Shown here: positions 52,928 to 60,124 of the stretch, one piece after another
Position numbering within the stretch: the stretch's first letter is position 1
Layout: each line of letters begins with the position of its first letter
Assembly: GCA_937926975.1 (NCBI GenBank)
Contig: CALBCJ010000011.1
Coordinates: 186,001-250,000 of the forward strand
DNA length: 64,000 nucleotides
From: an uncultured Propionibacteriaceae bacterium
Lineage (GTDB): Bacteria > Actinomycetota > Actinomycetes > Propionibacteriales > Propionibacteriaceae
Direction: 5' to 3'
Position numbers and translations under genes: made by a program
The notes under the pieces: model-generated
The model's input: only the letters and a program-made list of their open reading frames with translations
Told to the model about the DNA's origin: nothing
Database searches by the model: none

Positions 52928-54382
52928 TCAGGCGCTGCCGGCCAGCAGCGGGGCCATCCAGGCCTCGAGCTCGTCGGGGTCGGTCGGGAGCTGGTCCGAC
53001 AGCACCTCGCAGCCGTCCTCGGTGATCACGATGTCGTCCTCGATCCGGACCCCGATCCCGCGCAGCGGCTCGGGAACCATCAGGTCGGCGGAGCGCAGGT
53101 AGATTCCCGGCTCGACCGTGATCACCATCCCCGGCCGCAGGGTCCCCTCGCGGTACACCTCCCGGCGGGCCTGGGCGCAGTCGTGCACGTCGAGCCCCAG
53201 GTGGTGGGAGGTTCCGTGCACCATCCAGCGCCGGTGCTGGCCGCCCTGGTCGCTCAGCGACTCCTCCGGGGGTACCGGCAGGATCCCCCACTCGGCCAGC
53301 CGCCGGGCGACCACGGCGACCGCGGCGTCGTGGACGGCGGAGAACGTGACGCCCGGCCTGGCGGCGGCGATCCCGGCCCGCTGCGCCTCCAGCACCGCCT
53401 CGTACACCTGGCGCTGCTCGGGCGTGAAGCGCCCGCTCACCGGCAGCGTACGGGTGACGTCCGCCGTGTACAGGGAGTCGAGCTCCACCCCGGCGTCCAG
53501 CAGCAGCAGGTCTCCGTTGCGCAGGTCGCCGTCGTTGCGGATCCAGTGCAGGGTGTTCGCGTGGTCGCCGCTGGCGGCGATGGTGTCGTAGCCGACCGCG
53601 TTGCCGGCGTGACGGGCGTACAGGCCGAAGACCCCTTCGACCCAGCGCTCGCCGCGGCCCCGGCGGACGGCCTCCGGGAAGGAGCGGACCACAGCCTCGA
53701 ACCCGGCAGCGGTCGCGACGCAGGCCTGCCGCACCTGGTCGACCTCGAAGGTGTCCTTGACCAGCCGCAGCTCGCTGACCGCCACCTCCAGCTCCTCGTC
53801 GCGGTCGAGCTGCTCGCCGCCGCGGCGCTGGTCGACCAGCGCCACCACCTCGGCCCCGGCCCGCAGCACCCGGGTGGGGACAGCCGGGTCGAGAGCCTCC
53901 GGCAGGGTCCGGACGTGGGCGCAGGGCAGCGCCGTCCAGGCGCTCATCTCAGCCAGTGACTCACGCTGCCCGACCCACATCTCGCCGTAGCGGGGGCTGG
54001 AGTAGAACTCCTCGTCCTCTCGGGGCGCCCGCGGCGAGAAGTACAAGGTGGGGGCGTGGCCGTCGGCCGTCGGCTCCAGCACCAGGACCGCGTCCGGCTC
54101 CCGGTCGCAGCCGAGCCCGCTCAGGTAGGCGAAGGCGGTGTGGGGACGGAACCGGTAGTCGGTGTCGTTGGAGCGGACCTGCAGCCCACCGGCCGGGACC
54201 ACCAGCCGCTCGCCCGGGAACAGCGCCGACAGCCGGGCGCGACGGGCCGCGGTGTAGGCGGTCGCCGGCAGCGGCTGCGGCACGGTGTCGTCGTACGGGG
54301 CCCAGTCCTGGCAGATGAAGGCCTTGAAGGCGTCACTGAAGGGGATCTGCCGGTTCGGCAGCTTGGGCTGCTGGGTGCTCAC
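52928..54382 (-). CDS. pepP: Xaa-Pro aminopeptidase (aminopeptidase P, M24)
   Basis: A 484-residue M24B metallopeptidase removing N-terminal residues before proline. Metal ligands are seen in LLLDAGVELDSLYTADVTRT (two Asp), MVHGTSHHLGLDVHD (His), TVEPGIYL and GIGVRIEDDIVIT (Glu). The N-terminal ~180 residues are the creatinase-like domain. Proline-peptide processing would complement the peptide importer at 22-27.7 kb. An AAGGAG site lies just before the GTG start. Confidence 0.94.
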   Translation of the reverse strand: MSTQQPKLPNRQIPFSDAFKAFICQDWAPYDDTVPQPLPATAYTAARRARLSALFPGERLVVPAGGLQVRSNDTDYRFRPHTAFAYLSGLGCDREPDAVLVLEPTADGHAPTLYFSPRAPREDEEFYSSPRYGEMWVGQRESLAEMSAWTALPCAHVRTLPEALDPAVPTRVLRAGAEVVALVDQRRGGEQLDRDEELEVAVSELRLVKDTFEVDQVRQACVATAAGFEAVVRSFPEAVRRGRGERWVEGVFGLYARHAGNAVGYDTIAASGDHANTLHWIRNDGDLRNGDLLLLDAGVELDSLYTADVTRTLPVSGRFTPEQRQVYEAVLEAQRAGIAAARPGVTFSAVHDAAVAVVARRLAEWGILPVPPEESLSDQGGQHRRWMVHGTSHHLGLDVHDCAQARREVYREGTLRPGMVITVEPGIYLRSADLMVPEPLRGIGVRIEDDIVITEDGCEVLSDQLPTDPDELEAWMAPLLAGSA

Positions 54383-54515
54383 AGGTACTCCTTGCTCTCT
54401 CCCGGCAGTCTAGGCAGGGCGGCTGAGGCCGGCGGGCCTGCTCGGTTCGCTGATCGGCCCTGGCCAGGCCGGGCGGCCCGGTAGAGTACGGGGCCACAAC
54501 CACAGGAGGTGCGCC

Positions 54516-55247
54516 ATGCAGGCCGACCCGTCAGCACAGCTCAGACTGCTGGACCTGCAGCGGATCGACACCGCGATCAGCCAGCTGGAGCACCGGGCCA
54601 AGACCCTGCCCGAGCACGCCCAGCTGAAGCAGCACCAGGCCGTCCGGGCCACCCTGGCGCAGGAGCTGGTGGCTGCCGAGACCGTGGTCAGCGACGCCAC
54701 CGCCGCCCAGAAGCGCGCCGAGTCCGACCTGGAGCCGGTCCGGGCCCGGCTGGTACGCGACCAGCAGATGGTGGACGACGGCGGCGTCACCGACCCCAAG
54801 GTGCTGCGGAGCATGCTCGACGAGATCGAGCACCTCGTGGGCCGGATCGCCACCCTGGAGGACAGCGAGCTGGAGCTGATGCAGGCCCTCGAGGACGCCG
54901 AGCAGGCCCGTGACCAGGTCCGCCAGCGCAAGACCGAGGTCGAGGACCAGATGCGGGCGCTGATCGCGACCCGGGACCAGGCGGTGGCGCAGCTGTCGGC
55001 CGACGTGGCCGCCGAGCGCGGCCGCCGGGGGCAGGTGGTCAAGGACCTGCCGGCCGGGCTGGTTGACCTGTACGAGAAGGTCCGGGCCCGCTCCGGGTAC
55101 GGAGCGGCCGAGCTCAAGGGCCGCCGCTGCACCGGCTGCGGGCTGGAGGCCACCCCCGCCGACTACAACCGCTACCAGGCCGCACCCGCGAACGAGGTGC
55201 TGCGCTGCGAGGAGTGCTCCGCGGTCCTGGTCCGGACGGAGCGGTAG
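54516..55247 (+). CDS. Coiled-coil C4 zinc-ribbon protein (DUF164)
   Basis: A 243-residue protein: a long heptad-rich coiled coil (residues ~5-185) followed by a zinc ribbon, CTGCG ... CEECS near the end. In other bacteria the family is linked to nucleic acid or flagellar-chaperone roles; function here is unknown. A near-perfect AGGAGG site precedes the ATG. A TAGAGT -10 lies at 54482-54487. Its TAG stop shares a base with the GTG of the RNB gene (TAGTG), so translation is coupled. Confidence 0.87.
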   Translation: MQADPSAQLRLLDLQRIDTAISQLEHRAKTLPEHAQLKQHQAVRATLAQELVAAETVVSDATAAQKRAESDLEPVRARLVRDQQMVDDGGVTDPKVLRSMLDEIEHLVGRIATLEDSELELMQALEDAEQARDQVRQRKTEVEDQMRALIATRDQAVAQLSADVAAERGRRGQVVKDLPAGLVDLYEKVRARSGYGAAELKGRRCTGCGLEATPADYNRYQAAPANEVLRCEECSAVLVRTER

Positions 55248-56680
55248 TGCCGGCCCGCCAGATCGTCGCCCCGGTCGAGGTCCCGGCGCCGATCGCCGAC
55301 GGCCTGGCCCGGCTGCGCCAGGGCCTGGGGATCCCCGACGCCTTCCCGGCAGCAGCCCTGGCAGCGGCCGAGGCCAGTGCCGCCCAGCCGCGCCCGCTGC
55401 CCGAGCTGGACCGGACCGACATCGAGCTGGTGACCATCGACCCGCCCGGGTCGATGGACCTGGACCAGGCGCTCCACCTGGCCCGCAGCCGGCGCGGCTT
55501 CACCGTGCACTACGCGATCGCTGACGTCGCGGCCTGGGTGTCCCCCGGCGACCCGGTCGACCAGGAGGCCTGGCGCCGGGGGCAGACCTACTACTCCCCG
55601 CACCAGCGGGCCCCGCTGCACCCGCCCCGGCTCAGTGAGGACGCCGCCTCGCTGCTGGCCGACGGGCGAGCCCGGCCGGCTCTGCTGTGGACCGTCGAGC
55701 TCGACCCGGACGGGCTGCAGACCTCGGCCCGGGTCGAGCGGGCGGCGGTCCGCAGCCGGGCCCGCCTCACGTACGAGGAGGTTCAGGCTCAGATCAACGC
55801 CGGCACCGCGAGCGAGTCGCTGCAGCTGCTGAAGACCATCGGGGGGCTGCGGGAGGCGCAGGAGGTGGCCCGTGGCGGGGTCAGCCTGGCGATCCCGGAG
55901 CAGGAGGTCGTGACCGACCAGGGCCAGTGGCGGCTGCACTACCGGGCCGGGCTGCCGGTTGAGGGCTGGAACGCGCAGGTCTCCCTGCTCACCGGGGCCG
56001 CAGCCGCCGAGATCATGGTCGCCGGCAAGGTCGGGATCCTCCGTACCCTGCCGCCGGCCGAGCAGGCCTCGGTCGACAAGCTGTACCGGACCGCCAAGGG
56101 GCTCCAGATCCGCTGGCCAGGCTCGATGAGCTACCCCGAGATGGTCCGCTCGCTCGACCCGGCCATCCCCGCCCACCAGGCGATGACCCAGGCCTGCACG
56201 TGGCTGTTCCGCGGCGCCGGCTACCTGCCCTTCGACGGTGAGGTGCCCGACCAGAACCTGCAGCACGGGGCGCTGGCGATGCGCTACGCCCACACCACCG
56301 CGCCGCTGCGGCGGCTGGTCGACCGGTACGTGCTGGAGGCCTGCCGGGCACTGGTCGCCGGTGAGGAGGTGCCGGGCTGGGTCCGCCAGGCGCTGCCGAG
56401 CCTGCCGCAGGTGATGGCGGAGTCCGACTCCCGGGCCAAGAAGTACGAGCGCGGCATCGTCGACCTGATAGAGACCCTGGTGCTGCAGCCGCAGGTCGGG
56501 CAGACCTTCCCGGCCGTGGTGGTCGAGGTCGACCGGAACGGGCGCAGCGGCACCGTGGTGCTGAGCGAGCCGCCGGTCGAGGCCCGGGTCGAGGGCCAGG
56601 TCGAGCTGGGCGCCGAGATCAGGGTCCGACTGGTCGAGGCCGACCCGGGGCAGGGCCGGGTCCGGTTCGCCACCGCCTGA
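55247..56680 (+). CDS. RNB-domain ribonuclease, minimal form
   Basis: A 477-residue RNase II/R-family exonuclease core. The active-site strand is TIDPPGSMDLDQALHLA: Asp65, Asp71 and Asp73 align with the metal-binding aspartates of RNase II, but the fourth position is Gln74 instead of Asp. RYAHTTAPLRRLVDRYV is the conserved late RNB motif. Unlike RNase R there are no N-terminal cold-shock domains, and the C-terminal S1-like part (~60 residues) is short. It starts at GTG 55247, overlapping the zinc-ribbon gene by one base. Likely degrades RNA 3' to 5'. Confidence 0.87.
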   Translation: MPARQIVAPVEVPAPIADGLARLRQGLGIPDAFPAAALAAAEASAAQPRPLPELDRTDIELVTIDPPGSMDLDQALHLARSRRGFTVHYAIADVAAWVSPGDPVDQEAWRRGQTYYSPHQRAPLHPPRLSEDAASLLADGRARPALLWTVELDPDGLQTSARVERAAVRSRARLTYEEVQAQINAGTASESLQLLKTIGGLREAQEVARGGVSLAIPEQEVVTDQGQWRLHYRAGLPVEGWNAQVSLLTGAAAAEIMVAGKVGILRTLPPAEQASVDKLYRTAKGLQIRWPGSMSYPEMVRSLDPAIPAHQAMTQACTWLFRGAGYLPFDGEVPDQNLQHGALAMRYAHTTAPLRRLVDRYVLEACRALVAGEEVPGWVRQALPSLPQVMAESDSRAKKYERGIVDLIETLVLQPQVGQTFPAVVVEVDRNGRSGTVVLSEPPVEARVEGQVELGAEIRVRLVEADPGQGRVRFATA

Positions 56681-56724
56681 CTCCCTGGCCAGGCTCCTGG
56701 CTCCGCCCCCGAGCCGGTGACCGG

Positions 56725-56943
56725 TCAGGCCAGCTGGTCGACCTCGGCGGTGATCGCCGCCACGGTCTGGGGACTCACCAGCTCGCCTCCCATCGCGACG
56801 GCCTGCTGAACCGGCATCCCGCTCGCCATCTGCAGCACCGGGTTGCTGCTCAGGCCGGGGGCGTGGCGGTCCAGAATGGCGACCACCTCCGGGTCGCGCA
56901 GCAGCTCGCCGAGCGTGGTGCGGGACAGGTCGTAGCGGGCCAT
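56725..56943 (-). CDS. 72-aa protein with an orphan conserved helical domain
   Basis: A small helical protein: TTLGELLRDPEVVAILDRHA, PGLSSNPVLQMASGMPVQQA, then VSPQTVAAITAEVDQL. I recall similar sequences as C-terminal extensions of actinobacterial esterases and glycosidases, but here the domain stands alone. A GAAGGAGC site and its own TACGCT -10 box (56977-56982, just past the rnpB 3' end) support expression. Function unknown. Confidence 0.7.
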   Translation of the reverse strand: MARYDLSRTTLGELLRDPEVVAILDRHAPGLSSNPVLQMASGMPVQQAVAMGGELVSPQTVAAITAEVDQLA

Positions 56944-56985
56944 CGGTGCTCCTTCGGGCGTGGTGAGACAGGGCCAAGCGTAGGG

Positions 56986-57370
56986 GACGAGCCGGCCTGT
57001 AAGCCGGATTCTGTGGCCCCGAGGGGCCGGTGACCATCCATCTGCGACCGCTGTTGCCAGCGGCCTTCGCGCAGCCGCGCGTGCGACCTACCCGACAGCT
57101 CGGGCGAGCAGCCCTCCAACGCTGTCGCAGGCCCGAAGGCCCTTGTGGTCTTGCTCCGGGTGGGGTTTACCGAGCCACCCCAGTCACCTGGGGTGCTGGT
57201 GGTCTCTTGCACCACCGTTTCACCCTTACCCGCCCCGAGAGGCGGGCGGTCTGTTCTCTGTGGCACTGTCCCGCGGGTCGCCCCGGGTGGGTGTTACCCA
57301 CCACCCTGCTCTGCGGAGTCCGGACTTTCCTCGACCCGTACGGGCCGCGGTCACCCGGCCGGCTCGTCCG
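56986..57370 (-). ncRNA. rnpB: RNase P RNA, bacterial type A
   Basis: Read on the minus strand, the ~385-base RNA contains the universally conserved blocks. These are a 5' pairing arm at 57361-57370, GAGGAAAGTCCGGACTCC (P3/CR-I region), ACAGTGCCACAGAGAACAGA, GGTAAGGGTGAAACGGTG and the 3' block AGAATCCGGCTTACAGGCCG that pairs with the 5' end. A -10 box TACACT (57377-57382) sits seven bases before the 5' end, and the promoter lies partly in the end of map. It is the catalytic RNA for tRNA 5' maturation; no protein-coding gene occupies this stretch. Ends are placed to within a few bases. Confidence 0.96.
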
Positions 57371-57376
57371 GTGACG

Positions 57377-57382
57377 AGTGTA
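57377..57382 (-). promoter_or_regulatory. -10 box of rnpB
   Basis: TACACT on the minus strand, seven bases upstream of the predicted RNA start, immediately downstream of the map stop codon. Confidence 0.6.
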
Positions 57383-57387
57383 CGGGG

Positions 57388-58254
57388 TCAGGCGACGGTC
57401 AGCACCTCGGCGCCGGTCTCGGTGACCACCAGGGTCTGCTCCCACTGGGCGACCCGGGAGCCGTCGTTGGTGACCACGGTCCAGCCGTCGTCCCACTGGT
57501 GCGAGTGGTAGTCACCCAGGCACAGCATCGGCTCGATGGTGAAGGTCATCCCGGGCTCGATCACGGTGGTATGGCGGGGCTCGTCGTAGTGGAGGACGAC
57601 CAGCCCGGAGTGGAAGGCGGTGTGCACCCCGTGGCCGGTGTAGTCGCGCACCACGCCGTACCCGAAGCGGTGGGCGTAGGACTCGATCACCCGCCCGATG
57701 ATGTTGATCTGCCGACCCGGGACGACGGCCTTGATGGCCCGCTCCATGGCGGTCTTGGTGCGCTCCATGAGCAGCCGCGAGGCCTCGTCCAGCTCGCCGC
57801 AGGCGAAGGTGCCGCAGTTGTCGCCGTGCACGCCGTTCTTGAAGGCCGTGACGTCGATCTTGACCAGGTCACCCTCCTCCAGCGGGCGGGCGTCGGGGAT
57901 CCCGTGGCAGATCACCTCGTTGACCGAGGTGCAGATGGCCTTTGGGAACGGCGGCGCCCCGGCGCTGCCCGGGTAGCGCAGCGCCGACGGGTACGCGCCG
58001 TGGTCACACATGAACTCGTGGGCGACCGCGTCCAGCTCGTCGGTGGTCACTCCCGGCTGGATCCGGCTGGCGGCCTCGGCCATCGCCTGGGCCGCGATCC
58101 GGCCCGACTCGCGCATCAGCTCGATGGTCTCGGCCGACTGGACGTGCGAGCCGGTGTACCGGGCCGCCCGTGCCTTCCCCACGTACTCGGGGCGCGGAAT
58201 CGACTCCGGCACCGGTCGTAGCGGGGACACGGGATAGGGTTCGACGCGGGTCAC
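57388..58254 (-). CDS. map: Methionine aminopeptidase type I
   Basis: Removes initiator methionine. A 288-residue enzyme with the actinobacterial N-terminal extension (PESIPRPEYVGKARAARYTG) preceding the M24 core. Metal ligands are in VKIDVTAFKNGVHGDNCGTF (two Asp), GHGVHTAFHSG (His), FTIEPML (Glu) and QWEQTLVVTE (Glu). The frame opens at 58881, but GTG 58254, eight bases after TATCAT, matches the known long actinobacterial form. Downstream lies rnpB on the same strand. Confidence 0.95.
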   Translation of the reverse strand: MTRVEPYPVSPLRPVPESIPRPEYVGKARAARYTGSHVQSAETIELMRESGRIAAQAMAEAASRIQPGVTTDELDAVAHEFMCDHGAYPSALRYPGSAGAPPFPKAICTSVNEVICHGIPDARPLEEGDLVKIDVTAFKNGVHGDNCGTFACGELDEASRLLMERTKTAMERAIKAVVPGRQINIIGRVIESYAHRFGYGVVRDYTGHGVHTAFHSGLVVLHYDEPRHTTVIEPGMTFTIEPMLCLGDYHSHQWDDGWTVVTNDGSRVAQWEQTLVVTETGAEVLTVA

Positions 58255-58262
58255 GAGAGCGC

Positions 58263-58268
58263 ATGATA
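58263..58268 (-). promoter_or_regulatory. -10 box, leaderless promoter of map
   Basis: TATCAT on the minus strand, eight bases before GTG 58254, with a weak ATGACC -35 about 18 bases further. Confidence 0.5.
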
Positions 58269-58349
58269 CCGAGCAGCCTTGAGGAAGGTCATGGGCGACG
58301 GGCAGTGGTCCGGCCAGCCGCTCCTCGTCGTCCGGCCGTCTAGAACGGT

Positions 58350-59207
58350 TCAGACCACGTCGACGTGGCCGATGGCGGCCAGGACCCGGTCGAGGTCGGC
58401 GCTCTGGTGGGTGGTGGCGCAGGCCACCGACCACCGGTCCGGGCGCCCGTCGTCGACCACCAGCAGCACCAGGTTCGACAGGCCCGGGCGGCCGCTGGGA
58501 CCGGGAGGCAGGCTGGCTACCAGCAGCGCCCCGGGTCGCTGCCCGACCGGGTGGGCCCGCTGGGTGGTGATGCTCAGGGGCGCCGGCGTCGAGTACAGAC
58601 GGGCGTCGGCAGCCAGGCAACCGGCCAGCCTCCGGGCCGAGGTCTCGGGGTCGGGGTAGGTCTCGGTGCGGCGGATCTCGCCGAGCGAGAGCTCGGCCGC
58701 CCGGGTTCCCGCCGCGCCGACCTGGTAGAACGACGCGGCATCCGACGTGGACCGCAGCACCGTGATGGAACCGGGGCCCGAGTGGTAGGGGGCGTGGCTG
58801 CGCAGCAGGCGCAGCCGCCCGCCGTACAGGGACCCGTCCACCGGGTGGAAGGACCGGTCGCTGGGGGTGCCCCGCTGGCACAGGCTGGCCGGTCGGGACG
58901 GCTCGGGCGCCCCGGAGGCGGCTGTCGGACCGGTCGGCGGGAGCTCAAGGCGGGCCTCGTTCACCCGGGGCGGCAGCCGCAGCAGGAGCCCGGCACCGAG
59001 GACCAGGGTCAGGACCAGGACCAGCCAGCCGGTCCCTCGACTCTGCCGGGGCGCGGGCGGAACCGGTCCGCGGGGCTGCCCAGGCGGCGGCCAGCCGGTG
59101 GGCGGGCGGTCGCCGGTCCGGGCGACCGCCACCATGGTCCAGTGGCTCCCGTCGAACCACCGCCAGGCCGGGTCGCCGGTCGGGTCTGGGTACCAGCCAG
59201 GCCGCAT
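58350..59207 (-). CDS. DUF2510-domain membrane protein
   Basis: A 285-residue protein. The N-terminal DUF2510 module is RPGWYPDPTGDPAWRWFDGS; a Pro-rich linker and one membrane helix (GTGWLVLVLTLVLGAGLLL) follow. The external ~200-residue domain has two or more Cys but no family I recognise. The frame opens at 59636, antisense to tetR; ATG 59207 has an AAGAGG site and starts directly at the DUF2510 module. It is divergent from the tetR cassette. Confidence 0.78.
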   Translation of the reverse strand: MRPGWYPDPTGDPAWRWFDGSHWTMVAVARTGDRPPTGWPPPGQPRGPVPPAPRQSRGTGWLVLVLTLVLGAGLLLRLPPRVNEARLELPPTGPTAASGAPEPSRPASLCQRGTPSDRSFHPVDGSLYGGRLRLLRSHAPYHSGPGSITVLRSTSDAASFYQVGAAGTRAAELSLGEIRRTETYPDPETSARRLAGCLAADARLYSTPAPLSITTQRAHPVGQRPGALLVASLPPGPSGRPGLSNLVLLVVDDGRPDRWSVACATTHQSADLDRVLAAIGHVDVV

Positions 59208-59313
59208 CGCACCTCTTCTCGCCGTCTCGCCACGATGATGCCAGCAGCCGTGGACGGTCGCTCCAGCGGTCTCGGGCTCGTCGTCCCTGCCGGAGGTCCG
59301 AGCAGCCTCCAAA

Positions 59314-59327
59314 ATGACCAGGGTCAT
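59314..59327. promoter_or_regulatory. Palindromic operator in the tetR promoter
   Basis: ATGACC, two bases, GGTCAT: perfect dyad symmetry, extended by outer AA/TT pairs (59311-59312 with 59329-59330). It lies between the expected -35 and the -10 box TAGACT (59331-59336). This is the size and place expected for a TetR-family autorepression site. A third half-site, GGTCAT, follows at 59339-59344. Confidence 0.6.
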
Positions 59328-59330
59328 GTT

Positions 59331-59336
59331 TAGACT
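59331..59336 (+). promoter_or_regulatory. -10 box, leaderless promoter of the tetR cassette
   Basis: TAGACT ends six bases before ATG 59343 and directly follows the palindrome. Confidence 0.5.
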
Positions 59337-59342
59337 GTGGTC

Positions 59343-59915
59343 ATGGCTAATCGAGTGGCTCGACGGCGTGCCGAGACCAGGCGGCGGATCTTCACCGAGG
59401 CGATGCGCCTGTTTCAGGAGCGGGGGTTCGACAACGTCACCGTCGCCGACATCACCGAGGCCGCCGATGTCGCCAAGGGCACGTTCTTCACCCACTTCCC
59501 CACGAAGCAGGACGTCTTCCGCTACGTGGGAGCCGAGGCGCTCGAGGCCCTGGTCGCCGCCCGGTCCGAGCCAGGAACCGCCCGCGAGAAGGTCACCCGA
59601 ATGCTTCAGTCGATGGTCGTCTGGCATGAGGAGCACGCCGACCTGACCCGCATGATGCTGGCGGCGCGCACCGTCAGTCTCACCGACTTCGGCTCTGAGA
59701 ACCAGCAGGCCATGGGGTGTGCGCTGACCGAGGTCCTGGCCGACGGCGTGGCCGCCGGTGAGCTGCGCGCCGACCTACCGACGGTCCAGGCCGCGACCTT
59801 GCTGCAGGGCGCCTATTTCCTGACCCTCATGGGCTGGGTGACCGACCCCGAGGGGCCCAGCCTCGCTGAGCGCATGACCACCGCCGTCGACCTGCTCTTC
59901 CGCGGCCTGCAGTGA
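59343..59915 (+). CDS. TetR-family transcriptional regulator
   Basis: A 190-residue repressor with an N-terminal helix-turn-helix (RIFTEAMRLFQERGFDNVTV, DITEAADVAKGTFFTHFPTK) and a helical ligand-binding C-terminal domain. The start may also be GTG 59337, but the -10 box favours ATG 59343. It overlaps the next reading frame by four bases (GTGA). It probably controls itself and the PEP-synthase-like gene through the palindrome at 59314. The inducer is unknown. Confidence 0.9.
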   Translation: MANRVARRRAETRRRIFTEAMRLFQERGFDNVTVADITEAADVAKGTFFTHFPTKQDVFRYVGAEALEALVAARSEPGTAREKVTRMLQSMVVWHEEHADLTRMMLAARTVSLTDFGSENQQAMGCALTEVLADGVAAGELRADLPTVQAATLLQGAYFLTLMGWVTDPEGPSLAERMTTAVDLLFRGLQ

Positions 59916-60124
59916 GCCGACGTGGAGTCCTGGTTGGGGCTGGGGCGGGCATCTCGGCGCTCACCCAGACCTTGCTGGCGAACGCGACGCCTCGGATCGT
60001 CACTGACCTCGACGCCCAGTCCTGGTACGGCCTGTCCAGTGCCCTCGCTCTGCGCTGCCTGCTCGCGACGATCACCGTCACCGCGCTGGCTGGGTTCCTG
60101 CTGTCGAGAAAGGCAATGTCATGA
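59912..60124 (+). pseudogene. Internally deleted MFS transporter remnant (70 codons)
   Basis: GTG start in a GTGA overlap with tetR and stop in an ATGA overlap with the next gene. Residues ISALTQTLLANATPRIVTDL resemble the first helix of 14-helix drug exporters (family pattern LDQTIV..ALPRIV.DL). Residues LATITVTALAGFLLSRKAMS resemble a terminal helix. The body of the transporter is missing, so I read it as a large in-frame deletion that kept both overlaps. It could still be translated as a two-helix peptide. Confidence 0.6.

Noticed and set aside
57030..57374. Small plus-strand proteins of 110-120 residues in the 57.0-57.5 kb region
   Set aside because: This stretch is the RNase P RNA gene on the minus strand, with all conserved blocks.
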